DNA of 64,000 bases from Tetrahymena elliotti 4EA (lineage: Eukaryota; Ciliophora; Oligohymenophorea; Hymenostomatida; Tetrahymenidae): the NCBI GenBank assembly GCA_000231825.2, contig JH720301.1, positions 1,713,843-1,777,842 on the forward strand. The letters run 5' to 3'. The notes under the pieces are model-generated. The model had not been told where the DNA came from. It made no database searches and worked only from the letters and a program-made list of their open reading frames with translations. The position numbers and the translations under genes are program-made. Shown piece after piece: positions 49,705-61,756 of the stretch (its first letter is position 1; each line of letters opens with the position of its first letter).

Positions 49705-50995
49705 TCATGTTATAATTATTATATTTGAATTTGAATGAATAGTTATTTCTTCTGCAGTTCTACCAAAGAAACTCTTATCTTCTAGTTAAGCTCTATAGCC
49801 ATTATTTCCTACCTTGAATTTAGATATAAATTTTATATTTTAAGATAAGAAGAAGAAAAAAAATTACTAAAACAAAATGAAATTATTCTTCATTCACACT
49901 ACCATTTACTAGCTTAATAATTTATTCTGTAGAGTTATATGAAGGACTTAGCTCAACAAATTTCCAATTCACCTGTTTTTATAAAAAATATTAAAAAATG
50001 ATAACTTACTTTTATTTATTAATACTACATGATTTGCTTCTTCTAAATCTTCCTAAAGCTTAGCATCAATAGTTTTTGTGAATTTCTATTTATCTGGAGT
50101 TGGTGCATAGCATATTGTAATTTTATCATTTTAATTTTATGCTAAATTCAATGCATAATTTAAAGCTTTATAAGATTTGTTTGAGCCATCAACACAGACT
50201 AAAAAGTTAAAACCTTATGAATGAGTATCTTTTCTTAAGAAAGTATTTTTAACCTGTTTATGCAATAATTTTACTAACCTATATATTCATTAAATTAAAA
50301 CTTTTTACAATGACTAAAGGTACTTTGCTATGATAGCAAGCTTATGAAACGGTTTGAGTTAACCCTCTTTATCTATTGTTAATTTTAATATAGCATAAAT
50401 TATTATTAAATTATAAATATTTGTATTTTATAATATCTTCATTTATTTATTATTAATATAAAAATCTTTTTTAAATACTCTTTCACTCCTTTTCTACCGA
50501 AAAAGCCTAAAAATAAAAAGCTAATCTGCAATTAATCACAAAGAGATATTATTTGTTCTCTGCATGAGGGTAAGTTTGGGTTTTTTTCTTCAAATACAAG
50601 TTTATATTTATTATGTGCAAACTGTTTCATATATTAAAAAGTAAAAATAAGTGATGAATATCATTATTTAAATTTAAAAGGAGGCATTCAATTTAAATAA
50701 GAAATTATAATTTACCTTTTCATCGCATTCAATCTTATACTAATCATAAATAGTTTCTGCCTGCATTTTTTCAGGTAGATATTTCTTATTTTTGTTTGTA
50801 ATATGTGCAACAATCAATTAATCGAATTGATCTTTCTTTTGCTCTAGAAATTCTAGTGATTGCTATTTTTTAGAATAGAATAAGTAAGTAAATACTCTTT
50901 TTTTATTTTTCTGTTTATACATCATATGCTTTTCTACTATAATCTGATCCATCAACTGCTACTAATATATTTTTAAACTATATTTGCTATGACAT
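49705..50995 (-). CDS. Tandem universal stress protein (two UspA-like domains), 289 aa
   Basis: Seven exons: 50921..50995, 50716..50862, 50479..50621, 50275..50372, 50029..50228, 49874..49972 and 49705..49812. Each half starts with the UspA beta strand and nucleotide-binding Asp-Gly: FKNILVAVDGSDYSRKAYD in domain 1 and FNFLVCVDGSNKSYKALNYA in domain 2. Each ends with the strand-loop that in ATP-binding members carries G-x2-G-x9-G-(S/T). In domain 1 this is GFFGRKGVKEQRGLTQTVSQ; in domain 2 VGNNGYRAQLEDKSFFGRTA. Members respond to stress and often bind ATP or AMP; the motif here is imperfect, so binding is uncertain. Intron 4 (46 nt) is the least certain join. Cytosolic by sequence. Confidence 0.85.
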
Positions 50996-51429
50996 TTATC
51001 TTATTACTTTTATTATAAAATTTAATCAAAATTTTTATTTAGTTACTGTATCAATCAAAATATATTTAATGTTAATAAACAAAAAATATTAATCAATCTA
51101 TTTATCAATTAATTCTTATATATTTTGCAAAAATTAAAGGGTAAAATATATTTTAAATAAAAATAAACCTTCTTTTTGAAACTTTAAAACATTTTAATTT
51201 TTGAATTAATAATTTATAATTTTAATTGGATATTACAGAATATTTTAAAAATTTACCACGGATTAAGTTAAACTTAATTAGTGGAATAGTTTTTATCTTA
51301 AAACTAGAATTAGTAAATTAATAATAATTAAGGTAATAGTTAGGAATAAATCATATTTTTTAGCAATCTATTACTTAGCTTTTTAGGAGGTAGTTTTAAG
51401 TTATTTACCTCATTCTTCATCTAAATAAA
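50996..51429. other. Divergent 5' region
   Basis: AT-rich DNA between the starts of the stress-protein gene (minus) and the small myristoyl-protein gene (plus). No motif recognised. Confidence 0.6.
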
Positions 51430-52052
51430 ATGGGAAATACTTCACATAAGCTTTCATCACATAGTAAATCATTTGTGCTTTAACCTTTTTAATTTTTTTT
51501 TCAGAAAATATTAAATCTAAGGGCTTTTAAGCTGACTCACCAATCAAAAATGAAATTCTTGAAGCTGATTTATAATATAAAGAATAATTACAGGTCAACT
51601 AAATTCTAGAATTAAATGGCATATACAATAAAATTTAAAAAAAGGTTAAGCATGAAAGGAAAAAGATATTTTCAAAATTAGAAATTCCTTTCATCCCTTT
51701 CAAATCTATTTATGATGACTTGGATCATATAATAAAATCATCAAACATAAATATTATTTTTACAACTGCAAAGTAGTCTATTTTGGACTATATCACACTC
51801 ATTTTACGTATTAGAAAGAAATTATTGAGCTTGTATGAGAGGCATTTAAAATTGATATAATCAATAGATGAAAAATTGAAAGATTCTATAAAAATTAGTA
51901 ACGTATTATAATAATTAAAAGATTCAGTAGAATAATTAATGCCTTTTTACTAAGAAAACGATTTTCTTCAGAATTTTAATGAAAATAATTAAGATGATTT
52001 GTACACATTTATCCTATAAAGTTGGATAGAAGAAGACCTAGATAAAAAATGA
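51430..52052 (+). CDS. Small coiled-coil protein with N-myristoylation signal, 193 aa
   Basis: Two exons, 51430..51463 and 51505..52052, with a 41-nt intron right after the first 11 codons. The protein begins MGNTSHKLSSH: Gly2 with Ser/Thr at position 6 and Lys at 7 is a classic N-myristoyltransferase substrate, so it should sit on a membrane by a lipid anchor. The body is helical and heptad-like, Lys/Glu-rich, with one more hydrophobic block around residues 90-125 (IPFIPFKSIYDDLDHIIKSS then SILDYITLILRIRKKLLSLY). The splice choice is forced by phase; reading through puts a TGA in frame. The family is not recognised. Confidence 0.75.
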
Positions 52053-53322
52053 AAATGAAAAATAAATTTTATTAATTTTATCAAATTTAGTAATAAGTAA
52101 TCATTTTACATATTCTATTTGTAAATATTCTATAATTTCAAATAGTTTAAAGCCATCAAACCAAAATTAGTAAATTTTACTCAATTCTAAAATCAATTTA
52201 GAAAATCAAAAATATTTATTTTGTTATTCTTTAATAATATTTTAATTATCTAAAATATTGGGGATTTGATATTTAAAGGAAAATACATAAAGCAAATAGA
52301 TAATAAGAAATGATGCAATTACTTTTCAATTCAAATAATGTAAAAAAAATCAAATATGAAATATACAATTTAAATAATTAATTATCATTTTCTCATTTAA
52401 ACACTTATGCCTTTTCTCCTTGGATAAAACAGTGTATAGAAAGGAAATAAGTCTTAGATTATTGATTTTGATATTAAAACCGTTATTTATGGAAATAAAC
52501 TTTACTTAAATCTTAAAGGAATATTTCCAGAGCGGTTTTATATATTCTAAAATTGTGGGATTAGAATGCTGATTTAACTAAAATTGAACTAGATTATTAT
52601 AACAAGTTAATTGCTTAAAATTACTGGATTAACTAAAATAAATTGATCATAGCTCATACATAATTTTGAAGGGTAAAATAAAGTGCAAGTTATTTTCAGT
52701 AATTTGGATCTTTATTCTAATTTCTGGGATGTTTCCATCTCTAAACCAAACAGAAATGGTTATTTTAAAGTAGATAGCATATATTGAAGCTATGTAATAA
52801 ATTAAATAACTTAAAATTTTAGTAATTTATTCTTTAAATAAATATGTCTTACTGAACTTTTTTTGTTGTTGAGAAAATAAAATAAAATTAATATTTATGT
52901 TTAAAATGACTTTAAAAGCTTTAATTTTTAAAATAAATTTTTTACTTAAACCTAAAACTAAAAAAAAAATTAAATTTCTTTTGAAAAAATTATGACCTAA
53001 GCAATAGGAAATACAAAAAATTTAAGCTATTTTAGATAGTATTAAATCCTTATTTTTATTAATTTCAATATGATTTTTTGATAAAATAGCATAATTAAAA
53101 TATAGTAAAATTAGTAAAAAGTAATAATTTTTTAATTTAATTTTTAAAAGTATTTAAGAAATTTACAAAAAAGATATTCTTTTAGAATTAAAATATTTTT
53201 ATTTGATAGAAAATAATAAGTTTGAACTTAAAAAATTATATACTTCTTTTATTTCTTTGTGCACAAAAAATTAATTTTCTGTTGTTTTTTCTTATATTTA
53301 TACGCTAATAATTATTTCAAAT
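52053..53322. other. Intergenic spacer with a possible gene relic
   Basis: Between two convergent genes. At about 52420-52790 (plus) the base composition rises and short frames look protein-like (one reads NLDLYSNFWDVSISKPNRNG before TGA), but frames break every 100 bases and no start or splicing scheme joins them. Confidence 0.4.
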
Positions 53323-54342
53323 TCACTTAAAGGAAAGCTTGGTACTCATTTCCTAGTAGCTTTCACTCATTTCTGTGAACTTTTTGATAAAGGGAGCATT
53401 TTAATTTAATTAGCTAAGTTAAGTGTAATGCTCTGGGTTTGATTTATCTAATATTTCACCTAAAATGATTAAATTGCTTAAGCATACCTCAAGCTCTTGC
53501 TTATCATATAATTCATCCTTTGAGTTCATAACTTATTACAATTTTTCAGCAAGAGCATAAGCTTCTGACCACTTTTGTTATTGCATATAGCAACTAATTT
53601 TAATATTAACTAATTTAGTTGAATCTCCAAATCTTTCTTTAATTTCATCAATATACTTGATTGCATCATTATATTTTTCTTTTGCCATCTAGTTTTTATA
53701 ATATTATGGTTTATAAATTTGAATGGTCATCTATAATTTTAAATTAAAAATTATTCAATAACTTACTAAAATATGGACAGTGGCTAAAAGAGTGAGCACA
53801 TTTTCATCATTCATTCTTCTCAATTCCTAAAGCTTAGCATCTGCTTATTCAATTTTAGCATTTTTAAGAAGAACAAGAATATAAAGATAGAGAAGATCAA
53901 AATGATCTCTAAATTTTACCTCATTAGATGTGAAGAAGGCCAAATCATTAGCTGCTACGCCAAGATAGCAACAAATAATAAGTTAGTATATACTTTATCC
54001 ATTTTATTGATATATTTCAAACATTTTTTAAGTCATAATTCTAAAGTTTTATTCTAATTGCTAACTTGATTCTCCTGTACTTGAAACCAAAGGAGAAAGA
54101 TAATCGTTAACATTTTAGGCAACGGAAAGTAATTATTAAGAAGGCTACTTAGTGAATTGAATTTAGTGCTTGGGGCAAAACTATTTGTGGAATTTGATTG
54201 CACGAGCAACGAAAAAATTGACCTATTAAAGATGTTATCCAAATTATGTGTCATCAGTTGTATTCCATTTATCCAAAATTTTGCCAAAGTTTCCTAAATA
54301 GTAATTTGATCTAATTGATTCAAGTAAATCTTGAGGATCCAT
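53323..54342 (-). CDS. COPE: Epsilon-COP, coatomer subunit, 327 aa
   Basis: Two exons, 53767..54342 and 53323..53730, with a 36-nt intron at phase 0. The protein is all helical with a TPR-like layout. It begins LLESIRSNYYLGNFGKILDK, the usual first helix pair of epsilon-COP. Later helices give FDLLYLYILVLLKNAKIEQA and KLVNIKISCYMQQQKWSEAY, and it ends with NLIILGEILDK then NAPFIKKFTEMS, which matches the family's C-terminal HPFIKEY signature. Epsilon-COP is part of the COPI coat that retrieves proteins from Golgi to ER. Length is close to the usual 300-310. The intron is short for this genome, but phase and AG/GT borders are good. Confidence 0.8.
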
Positions 54343-55097
54343 TTCTAAATATTGCTGAAATAAAATAATTTAAGGGGCTTGAAAGATGCTTTTTTAAAAA
54401 AGCGGATTTGTGTAAAGGAATAAAAAGTGTTAAATAACTTTTTTATTTTTCTAATTATATCTAATTTTTTAACAAAAATAAAGTTATTGCAGAATTGTTA
54501 ATATTTAATAATTAAAATTGATATTTCAAAATATAATAAATCAGAAATACAAGATAATAAACTCTTCACTCTTCTAAATAAATTTTTATTCCTCAGTCAT
54601 GGTTTTTTAATATGAAGAGAATACGTGTAGTATCAATCACATTCATTAAATATTTGCTATATTTTTACTTAATTAAATCTACTTTAAAAAATATTAATTT
54701 ATTAAAACAAATTTATAAATTCTTAATAAAATTATATTAAAAACTGTTTTTTAATATTTAAAGATAATTCTCGTTAGTTTTTTTTATTTATGAATTATAA
54801 AATACTTAACATGAATAATTAAAATAAGATATAAGCTATCTCCATCTTTAAATTACTGATGAAAAAAGAGCATATCAAATATAAAGTATAATGATTTTAT
54901 TTATTTCAGTTAATATTATTTATTAAGCCTGATATAAATAACTTTTATAAGGTATTTTTGTATCAAGTTACCTTTAAAATACTGATATAATATTTAATGA
55001 TTTTATAATCTAATATTTTTCACAATTAATTTAAAAACTAGGTTTTATTTTGAATCTTTATCAATTACAATATTTATTTATAGATATATTTAAATAA
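54343..55097. other. Intergenic spacer
   Basis: AT-rich 5' flank of the epsilon-COP gene. Nothing seen. Confidence 0.6.
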
Positions 55098-55634
55098 TCA
55101 CTCATCAATAAAGTTAAAAATGTTTGCTTGACTCAAAAACGCAGGGAGACCAAAATAACACAAGTGTCTAAAGAAAACAAAAAGTGTTTATCCTAAGCCA
55201 TATATCATTATATTAAATAAGGAATTAACAACTGATATCAGAATCATAATCAAAATTGGAAGAGCTAAATAACTAGCCTTGATTTCTCTATCTTAGAAAA
55301 CGATTAATTCAATAAAAGGGATAATTATGTAGGTGCAAGCTAAAAATATAATTTCAAATTTCAAATTAGATGGGTTAAGTGTTTCGTTGGAAAATAGTTT
55401 CTCGAGTTCTAAAAATGCAGGATAAATTAAAATGACTTAGATAACATTAGAAAGAATAATTATAGCAAAATATCTCCAAAACTTCTTTTTATATGATGCT
55501 TAACCTTTTAATGGTCTTATTGCTTATGTAATTTGGATTATAATTAGGTAACCTAATAAAGCTGAGCTCATAAAACACCATAGAGAAGTTTAAATATTTT
55601 AAAGGGTTTACCCAAATTTTTCTTGAGATTTCAT
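55098..55634 (-). CDS. Small multi-pass membrane protein, 178 aa
   Basis: Single exon. Four hydrophobic segments are visible: about residues 20-42 (CFMSSALLGYLIIIQI), 58-80 (FAIIILSNVIQVILIYPAFL), 103-122 (IIFLACTYIIIPFIELIVF) and 130-153 (LALPILIMILISVVNSLFNI). Short basic loops follow the first segment (KKKFWR), suggesting that loop faces the cytosol. A short glutamic/asparagine loop with one N-x-T sequon (about 94) separates segments 2 and 3. No signal peptide and no catalytic motif. The family is not recognised; a tetraspan organelle or plasma-membrane protein is the most that can be said. Confidence 0.8.
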
Positions 55635-56070
55635 CTTATATGCAATATATTAATTGTTTATTTTCTATTTCAAATTGAATTTTTAACTTATTCGTTTCAG
55701 ATAATTTTTAAAAATTTATTGATATCTATCTAAATAAATTAATATTTAATATCTAACTAGAAATATTCAATATTTCAAATTTTTTCTGTTTAACATTTAA
55801 AAAAAATAAAATAAATTGTAAACAAATCCATGTTGTTTTTTTAAAAAAATCTAAAATGAATTTTATCTTAAAATCACATAAGTCTTTTAAAACTAAAAAA
55901 TAATATCTCAAATATTTTCTTTAAGTATATTTAATATAGCTGTTAACATGAATACTGATACTAAAAAAAATTTTATTGCTTGTTGATTTTAAACTTTATT
56001 ATGAAATTTATATGTATTTTTAATTATACTTTTATTATTAATATTGTATTTTTTATAAAATATTTTATTT
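55635..56070. other. Intergenic spacer
   Basis: AT-rich spacer between two minus-strand genes. Nothing seen. Confidence 0.6.
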
Positions 56071-57522
56071 TCAAAATAACACAGATAAATGTAAGTAGTT
56101 GCTTTCAAAATTAATTTGGACTTCATTGATATTGAATCCAACAATTTTACTTAAATCTATGTAGTGTTAGTAAATTACAAGATTTGCAGCATCATGAATA
56201 AGTTAGTCGAAGAATGGGAATACGGAAATGAATTTTTAAGCATCGACTAGAGAAAGGTCTTCAGGAGATACAATAACGTCTTTGAGAGTAAAATCAACTA
56301 AATTCACTGTAAGGTAGTTTTAGCTGTTTAAAATATTAAGAGATAAATCACCAGAAAAGTAAACAACATTATTGTTATATTTAAAAGTTGTTTCAGGCTT
56401 TTAAGCTTCTTACATGTAGAGGTTAAATCCAAGTTTAGCTTCTGCTTTTAGAGTGCCATCTTAAAAGTAGATTTAGATAGAATTATTGTCAAGAACAGGT
56501 TCGATTATAGGGTAATTAATAACCTTTAATTTACGGAGTCCTGGGAATATAGGTGAAATGCTACGGCTATCTACTGGAGTTGTTGATGAAACTACTTAAG
56601 GTAAAGTAATATTGAAAGCTATCTCGGTTTGAATGAATGTCTGAATAATCTTATTGATAACTTATTAATCAACAAAAATCTAAGTAGAATTAACATATGC
56701 TGAGGGATTGAATAATCTTTCAGGCTTTAAGGGAGTAGGAGTAGTTCCATTTCTATAGGAATTACCACTTATAGGAATATTCATATAACCATATTATAAA
56801 AATGGTTAACCTGAAATTTATAAATCAATGATTCCATTTGATTGGGGGATTTTAACCTAAGTAGGAATATTACTGCCAAATTTATTAGCTGCAACTTAGA
56901 CTGCTATATCTATTAAATATCTAAGTGCATTGAAAACTAAATTTGTTAATTTGATAGCAACTTTCAAGAAGAAATTTAAAAATTTGTTATTTAAATGAGC
57001 ATCTAAATCACCAGTCTTTAAATCGAATTGAGATATATTAAGATGAGTAGTTCCATCAGGATTAGCTTTGATAAGTAATTCAAACTTTGCCTAAAGTTTC
57101 GAGTCAGTTATATAGCCTTCGTCTTTAATAATTGAGATCAAATTAAAAATTTTAACCTTATAAGAAAATGAAATGAAAACTTTTTAGAAGTTTAAAATAA
57201 CTTTCATCTTTTTATCAGACAAAAACTAAACATTGCTGATTTATTTGTCAAGTTAAAGATCTGCTAAATTTATTTTAGAAACTGAAAGGGAAAGAACCTT
57301 GTTTCCAAAACTGAAGTTTTAGTCATTAATATGAGTTTGAAGAATTGTTGAAATTCCTTCAAAAATATTTAAAAAAGAGCTCTCTGTGTAAGATATCTAT
57401 ATTCCTGAGTCTTAAATGCTTAATTGGTAAGCTGGATCAGTGTCTATATTTAAGCACAACCCACCATAAAGCATAAAAATAGCAAAAAATGCTTTCAATA
57501 AGATTTTTTTATTGTTACTCAT
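56071..57522 (-). CDS. BPI/LBP-like secreted lipid-binding protein, 483 aa
   Basis: Single coding exon. Residues 1-22 are a signal peptide (KKILLKAFFAIFMLYGGLCL). What follows has the alternating beta-strand and amphipathic pattern of the BPI/LBP/CETP fold: an N-terminal barrel (IDTDPAYQLSIQDSGIQISY, the usual start with the first strand after the signal), a Pro-rich central linker around residues 235-260 (TPTPLKPERLF), and a C-terminal barrel beginning at ERLFNPSAYVNSTQIFVD and ending SNYLHLSVLF. Members bind phospholipids, sterols or lipopolysaccharide in two hydrophobic pockets. Length matches the family (about 450-490). The usual single disulfide is not evident. Secretion or a phagosomal/secretory vesicle location is inferred. 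Confidence 0.75.
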
Positions 57523-59547
57523 TTACTTTATTTAATAGAGTTTATCTATTTTGTTATTTCTTTTACAATTATTAATGTTGATTAACCAAGTTTTTCTTTA
57601 AATTTTACAACATTTATCATGTAATGATCATATAAACAGGCAATGCTTTTTAAATTAATTTTTTACTAAGACTATATTACGCAATTTGTAGCAAGATTTA
57701 CTTACCTTCACCACCCACCAATCAAATTATTTAAATCACAAAATGGAACTTAGAATCCAACATAAAATAATTTATTATTTTCGCATGATTACAAATATAC
57801 AAATTTTTTATTTTTTCAAAAATTTTTTATTTTACTTGTTTTTTAAACAAAAATAAAAAATATCATTTTCATATAAAATATATTTGCAAAATCAAGTTTT
57901 TTTGAGATATTTATAAATGTTAATTTTAGAGAAAGTAGAAATCTAAGAAATGCAATTTTTTATAGGATTAACCCACTACCCATCATTAAAATATTTCATA
58001 AATAAAACATATTATTTTATTAAAAATTAAAAAAAAATGATATCCGATACATTAATAAAGTATTAGAAAAAAAAAGATGTTAATTTTTTTTACTCATTCT
58101 TTTCTTTTTCATTAAATCTAATACAAAATAAATGCTAAAGTTATTTTGTGTTTTTATTTAATAAAGATAAAATAATATAAATAATATTTCTAATTTTTTA
58201 TTTAAACTAATTTTATTATTTAATTATTTTTTCTAATTGAAGCTACTATCTCTTTGGCAAAATTCAATAAAAATATTACTTATTTAGTTCTTTAAAAATA
58301 AATGATAAACTATTTATAATTTTACTCATTTTTATAGATAAAATAAATTCGAAGTGGTTGTAAAATTCTAGAAAACGCTAAAGGTGTAATTAATAGAACT
58401 TACTTAATTAAAAAATTTTGATAAATCAATAATAATTACCTTTTAAAATCAAATAGAAAAATAGGTTACAGATAATTAAAAGATCCAAAAACAAATACAG
58501 AATTTCAATTTTAAAGATTTTAGAATACTTTTATTTTAAATGCTAAGATATCCAAAAAGTGTATTTTTGATAGATTTTAAGTTTTAAATGAAGTAAAATT
58601 TTGAAATATCTAGGAATATTTTTAAATACTTCTTAGCTTCTTTTCATTTTTATGTGATGAGCATTTAAAGTTTTATAAAGTCATATAATTGAATCAAATA
58701 ATAATATTTACTGATATTTATGTGGTATTTTGTGGTTAATATTATGTTTCATTATTATTAATTTGATACATTTTTTTTAATAGCTTTTTTTTAATCTTAA
58801 CCCTCAGTAAATTTATTGGTACTATAATTTAAAAATGAAGTTTATATCTTTATTATTCAGTAATTTTAATTTATTATTGAATATCTTTACTAAGAAACTT
58901 AAATTTAGTTAATTCTTCTTTCTTTTCAAATTCTTTTTTTTTAATTTCAAATAGAAATAAAAGCATTTATCTCTATTCATAAAAATTATTTTTATTAAGA
59001 CTCCACATTTTTTCAAAACTTTTTTAAAAAAATACATATTTCATTAGATTTATTCTAATAATAAACTTAAAATGACAGATATCAAATCTATATCATTTTT
59101 AGTATTTGATATTACTGAATAATTAAAAGTGAGGAAGTAGCAAAGAAAATAATATTAAATTTATTTCTAAAAAGTATCTATGTTCTAATAGAAAACAGTA
59201 TTTAAAATAGATAGAAAATTCAAAGAACAATTTAATTAATATTAAGATAGAAAAACTTTAAATCTTTTTTTTAGAAGCTTTTTAGAAAAATTAGTGAACA
59301 AGTTAAAAAATTTATTTTGAATACTCATAAATTTGTTGCCTTTTATTTTGAATTTTAATATAAATATTCCACTAATAATTACATTAATAATTTAATAATG
59401 TTTTTGGTTTATTAAATCCATTTAATTTAAATATGATTTAGCTTAATATGAAATAATCGTAGAAATTTTAAGTCCAATTGATTTATTCAGTAAATTTAAT
59501 TGAATTTTTATAATTTTTAATTATTGTTTATTTCTGAATTTTTAAAA
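57523..59547. other. Intergenic region with a probable 5' UTR splice donor
   Basis: Two kilobases of AT-rich DNA between the starts of the BPI-like gene (minus) and the membrane-protein gene (plus). Only the segment at 57701-57720 stands out. No gene seen. Confidence 0.55.
57701..57720 (-). promoter_or_regulatory. Candidate 5' UTR exon end and splice donor
   Basis: On the minus strand GGTGGGTGGTGAAG is followed directly by GTAAGTAAAT, a near-ideal donor, in otherwise A/T-only sequence. No ATG precedes it. An acceptor AAATAG just upstream of the BPI-like start would make this a 5' UTR intron of about 150 nt. Confidence 0.35.
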
Positions 59548-61756
59548 ATGATATCAAAAAAATAAATTGTCTCTGTTTAAGGAGATGAGGATTCTAATAA
59601 AGACTCTGTTCATAGTTCTATAGAAATAAATTTTAATTTAGATATGTAAAAAAATGTTGAAAAAACTAAATAAAGCAACTCTAAGAGTGGCCTAAATCAA
59701 GATTAACAAGATTTGTAAGATTAATAATAGATTGAATATTATGATGGAGAACTTGAAATACCACAGGATGAACTATAGGAAAATCAATCTTAAAATAAAG
59801 AGTAAGTTAAAGAAAATGATGAAGACATTGAAAATAAAAAAGATAAATATGAAATGCTTAGATTAAGCACTACTGCTGGGTTGCTAGAAGATGAATACTT
59901 TGGTGAAGACTCTGAAAAAAAATAAAATAAAAGAAGCAAATTTATTAACCCAGATATGTTTAATAAACTAAGAGATCATCATGTTGATTGGGATTTTAAT
60001 GTATTTTTTGAGATTTTTTGGTATCATATTTTAAACTATATGATATTAGGACCTTTCATAAATCTAGTTTATTACAAAAAAAGAATTCTAATGAGAAATC
60101 TTCAATTTTGGGGGCATACTAGAGCGTTTTATATTCAAACGCAATTTTATATATTTAATGTATATATAGTTACTCTTTATTTTGCTTCATCTAGTTAAAA
60201 TATCTACTTTGTAGAAATAATATTCACATTTTTTATAATGATACTTCGTTGCTATATTATTGCTTGCAAGTAACTTTCTTTCAAATGCAAATACTTTAAT
60301 TAATATCAATAAATCTAATTACTTATTTGAACAGATATGCCACTTTACATCCAGATAAAATTAAACTTTATAGAGATTACGTTTTAGATGTAAAATTAAC
60401 TGTAACTGATTATTATCTCACTAATTGGAAAGATTAAGATGATAAAACACTATACAGAGAGACTTACAATGCTTTGTAAAGAGGAGAATTTGATCCATCA
60501 ATGTTTTATTTATCGTAAATCAATACTTTTATTACTTTTTGGACTCAGTTTTATTTATATAAAAAGATTCTTTGTTGAGCCTTCAAAGGAGGCAGCTGAA
60601 GAAATGTATCAGTTAAATCAAAGTATTAGCAAAAATCATACTTATAGCACTGTTAAATATTAGCCTCAGTGTATTTTTCCTACTTAAAATACTTCTTATT
60701 ATTATGGTTATTCAGTACTTGGTTATTTGATAAGATCCTACAGCAAATAAAATCGAGGATCCTCACAAATTCTCTACTCATTAACTTTAGCAGGTATAAG
60801 AACTGCTATACCAATAGCTTATCGGTATGTTTATAGAGAAAATTTTCATTTTAGTGAAACAGAAATAGCTCAACTAGTTGCTTTATCCTTAAACACACTT
60901 ATGGGTTATTTCTTCTCTTTCATATTCTTATTCTTTTACATTCGTGATATGAAACTCAAAGATTATATGCTTAATTAATGTAAGCTAATGCTTTAAGTAA
61001 AAAAAATACATTTAAGCGAATAAAAGGTGCTTCCAACTATTGATATTACTAATCCCTATTCTTTGAAAGGTAATATAAATTATTTATAAGTTTGTATTTT
61101 AAAGTTAATTATATCGATTAGGTTGGTCTATCTTAAGAAGAATTTGTTTGGATTATGGTAAATAATATATTCTAAGGATGTAGGCATATCTTACAATATA
61201 TTTTTTTTCTATTTTCATCACTTCCATAATTATGATTTTATGGATATTAAAAATTTATAAGCTTGATAACATTTATCCTATCATATGTCTATTTGAGCTA
61301 ATAATCACTCTATCAATATTACTTGTTATATTGTATTAAGGTTGTCTTTTTAATGAATGTTTTGAGTATTACAAAAATACACTAGGTGACCACAAAGTTT
61401 TATTTTTAGATATTACAAGAATGAAAAACATATATTTTAAAGATTCAAATTTTGTTGCTACTAATTTTGTCTTGAAAAAAAGTTTAATGAAAATTAAAGA
61501 AATATTAAAAATTTAAGATCAAGAATCAAAAAGTTAAGATGAAAATCTAGATGACTATCTCAATTAACTCATGAATAGTATCTCTGATTGTGAAAATGAA
61601 GTAGACTAGGATTAAAGAAACTAGCCTTTTACTTTATATGGGATAACTATTACTTTACCTCTATTCTAATAATTAGTTTTAGCCTTACTGACAGTAATCG
61701 CTGGTTTTATCCAAGTTTATTTATATATGAATAATTTTATTTAAATTTCTAATTGA
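59548..61756 (+). CDS. Multi-pass membrane protein with acidic N-terminus, 685 aa
   Basis: Four exons: 59548..60269, 60335..60514, 60549..61069 and 61122..61756. Residues 1-135 are acidic and Gln-rich, hence cytosolic. A conserved-looking block, WDFNVFFEIFWYHILNYMIL then YYKKRILMRNLQFWGHTRAF, leads into at least seven hydrophobic segments, including FITSIIMILWILKIY, LIITLSILLVILYQGCLF and VLALLTVIAGFIQVYLYM near the C-terminus. A charged stretch (about 560-620, Asp/Glu/Gln-rich) lies between the last two. The second intron (60515..60548) would be only 34 nt; without it the frame shifts, so an indel in the assembly is the alternative. Family not recognised; a ciliate-specific channel, transporter or receptor is possible. 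Confidence 0.7.

Noticed and set aside
54054..54287. Minus-strand 77-codon frame overlapping epsilon-COP
   Set aside because: It is another frame of the same exon; the epsilon-COP frame is open through TAA/TAG and gives a recognisable protein.
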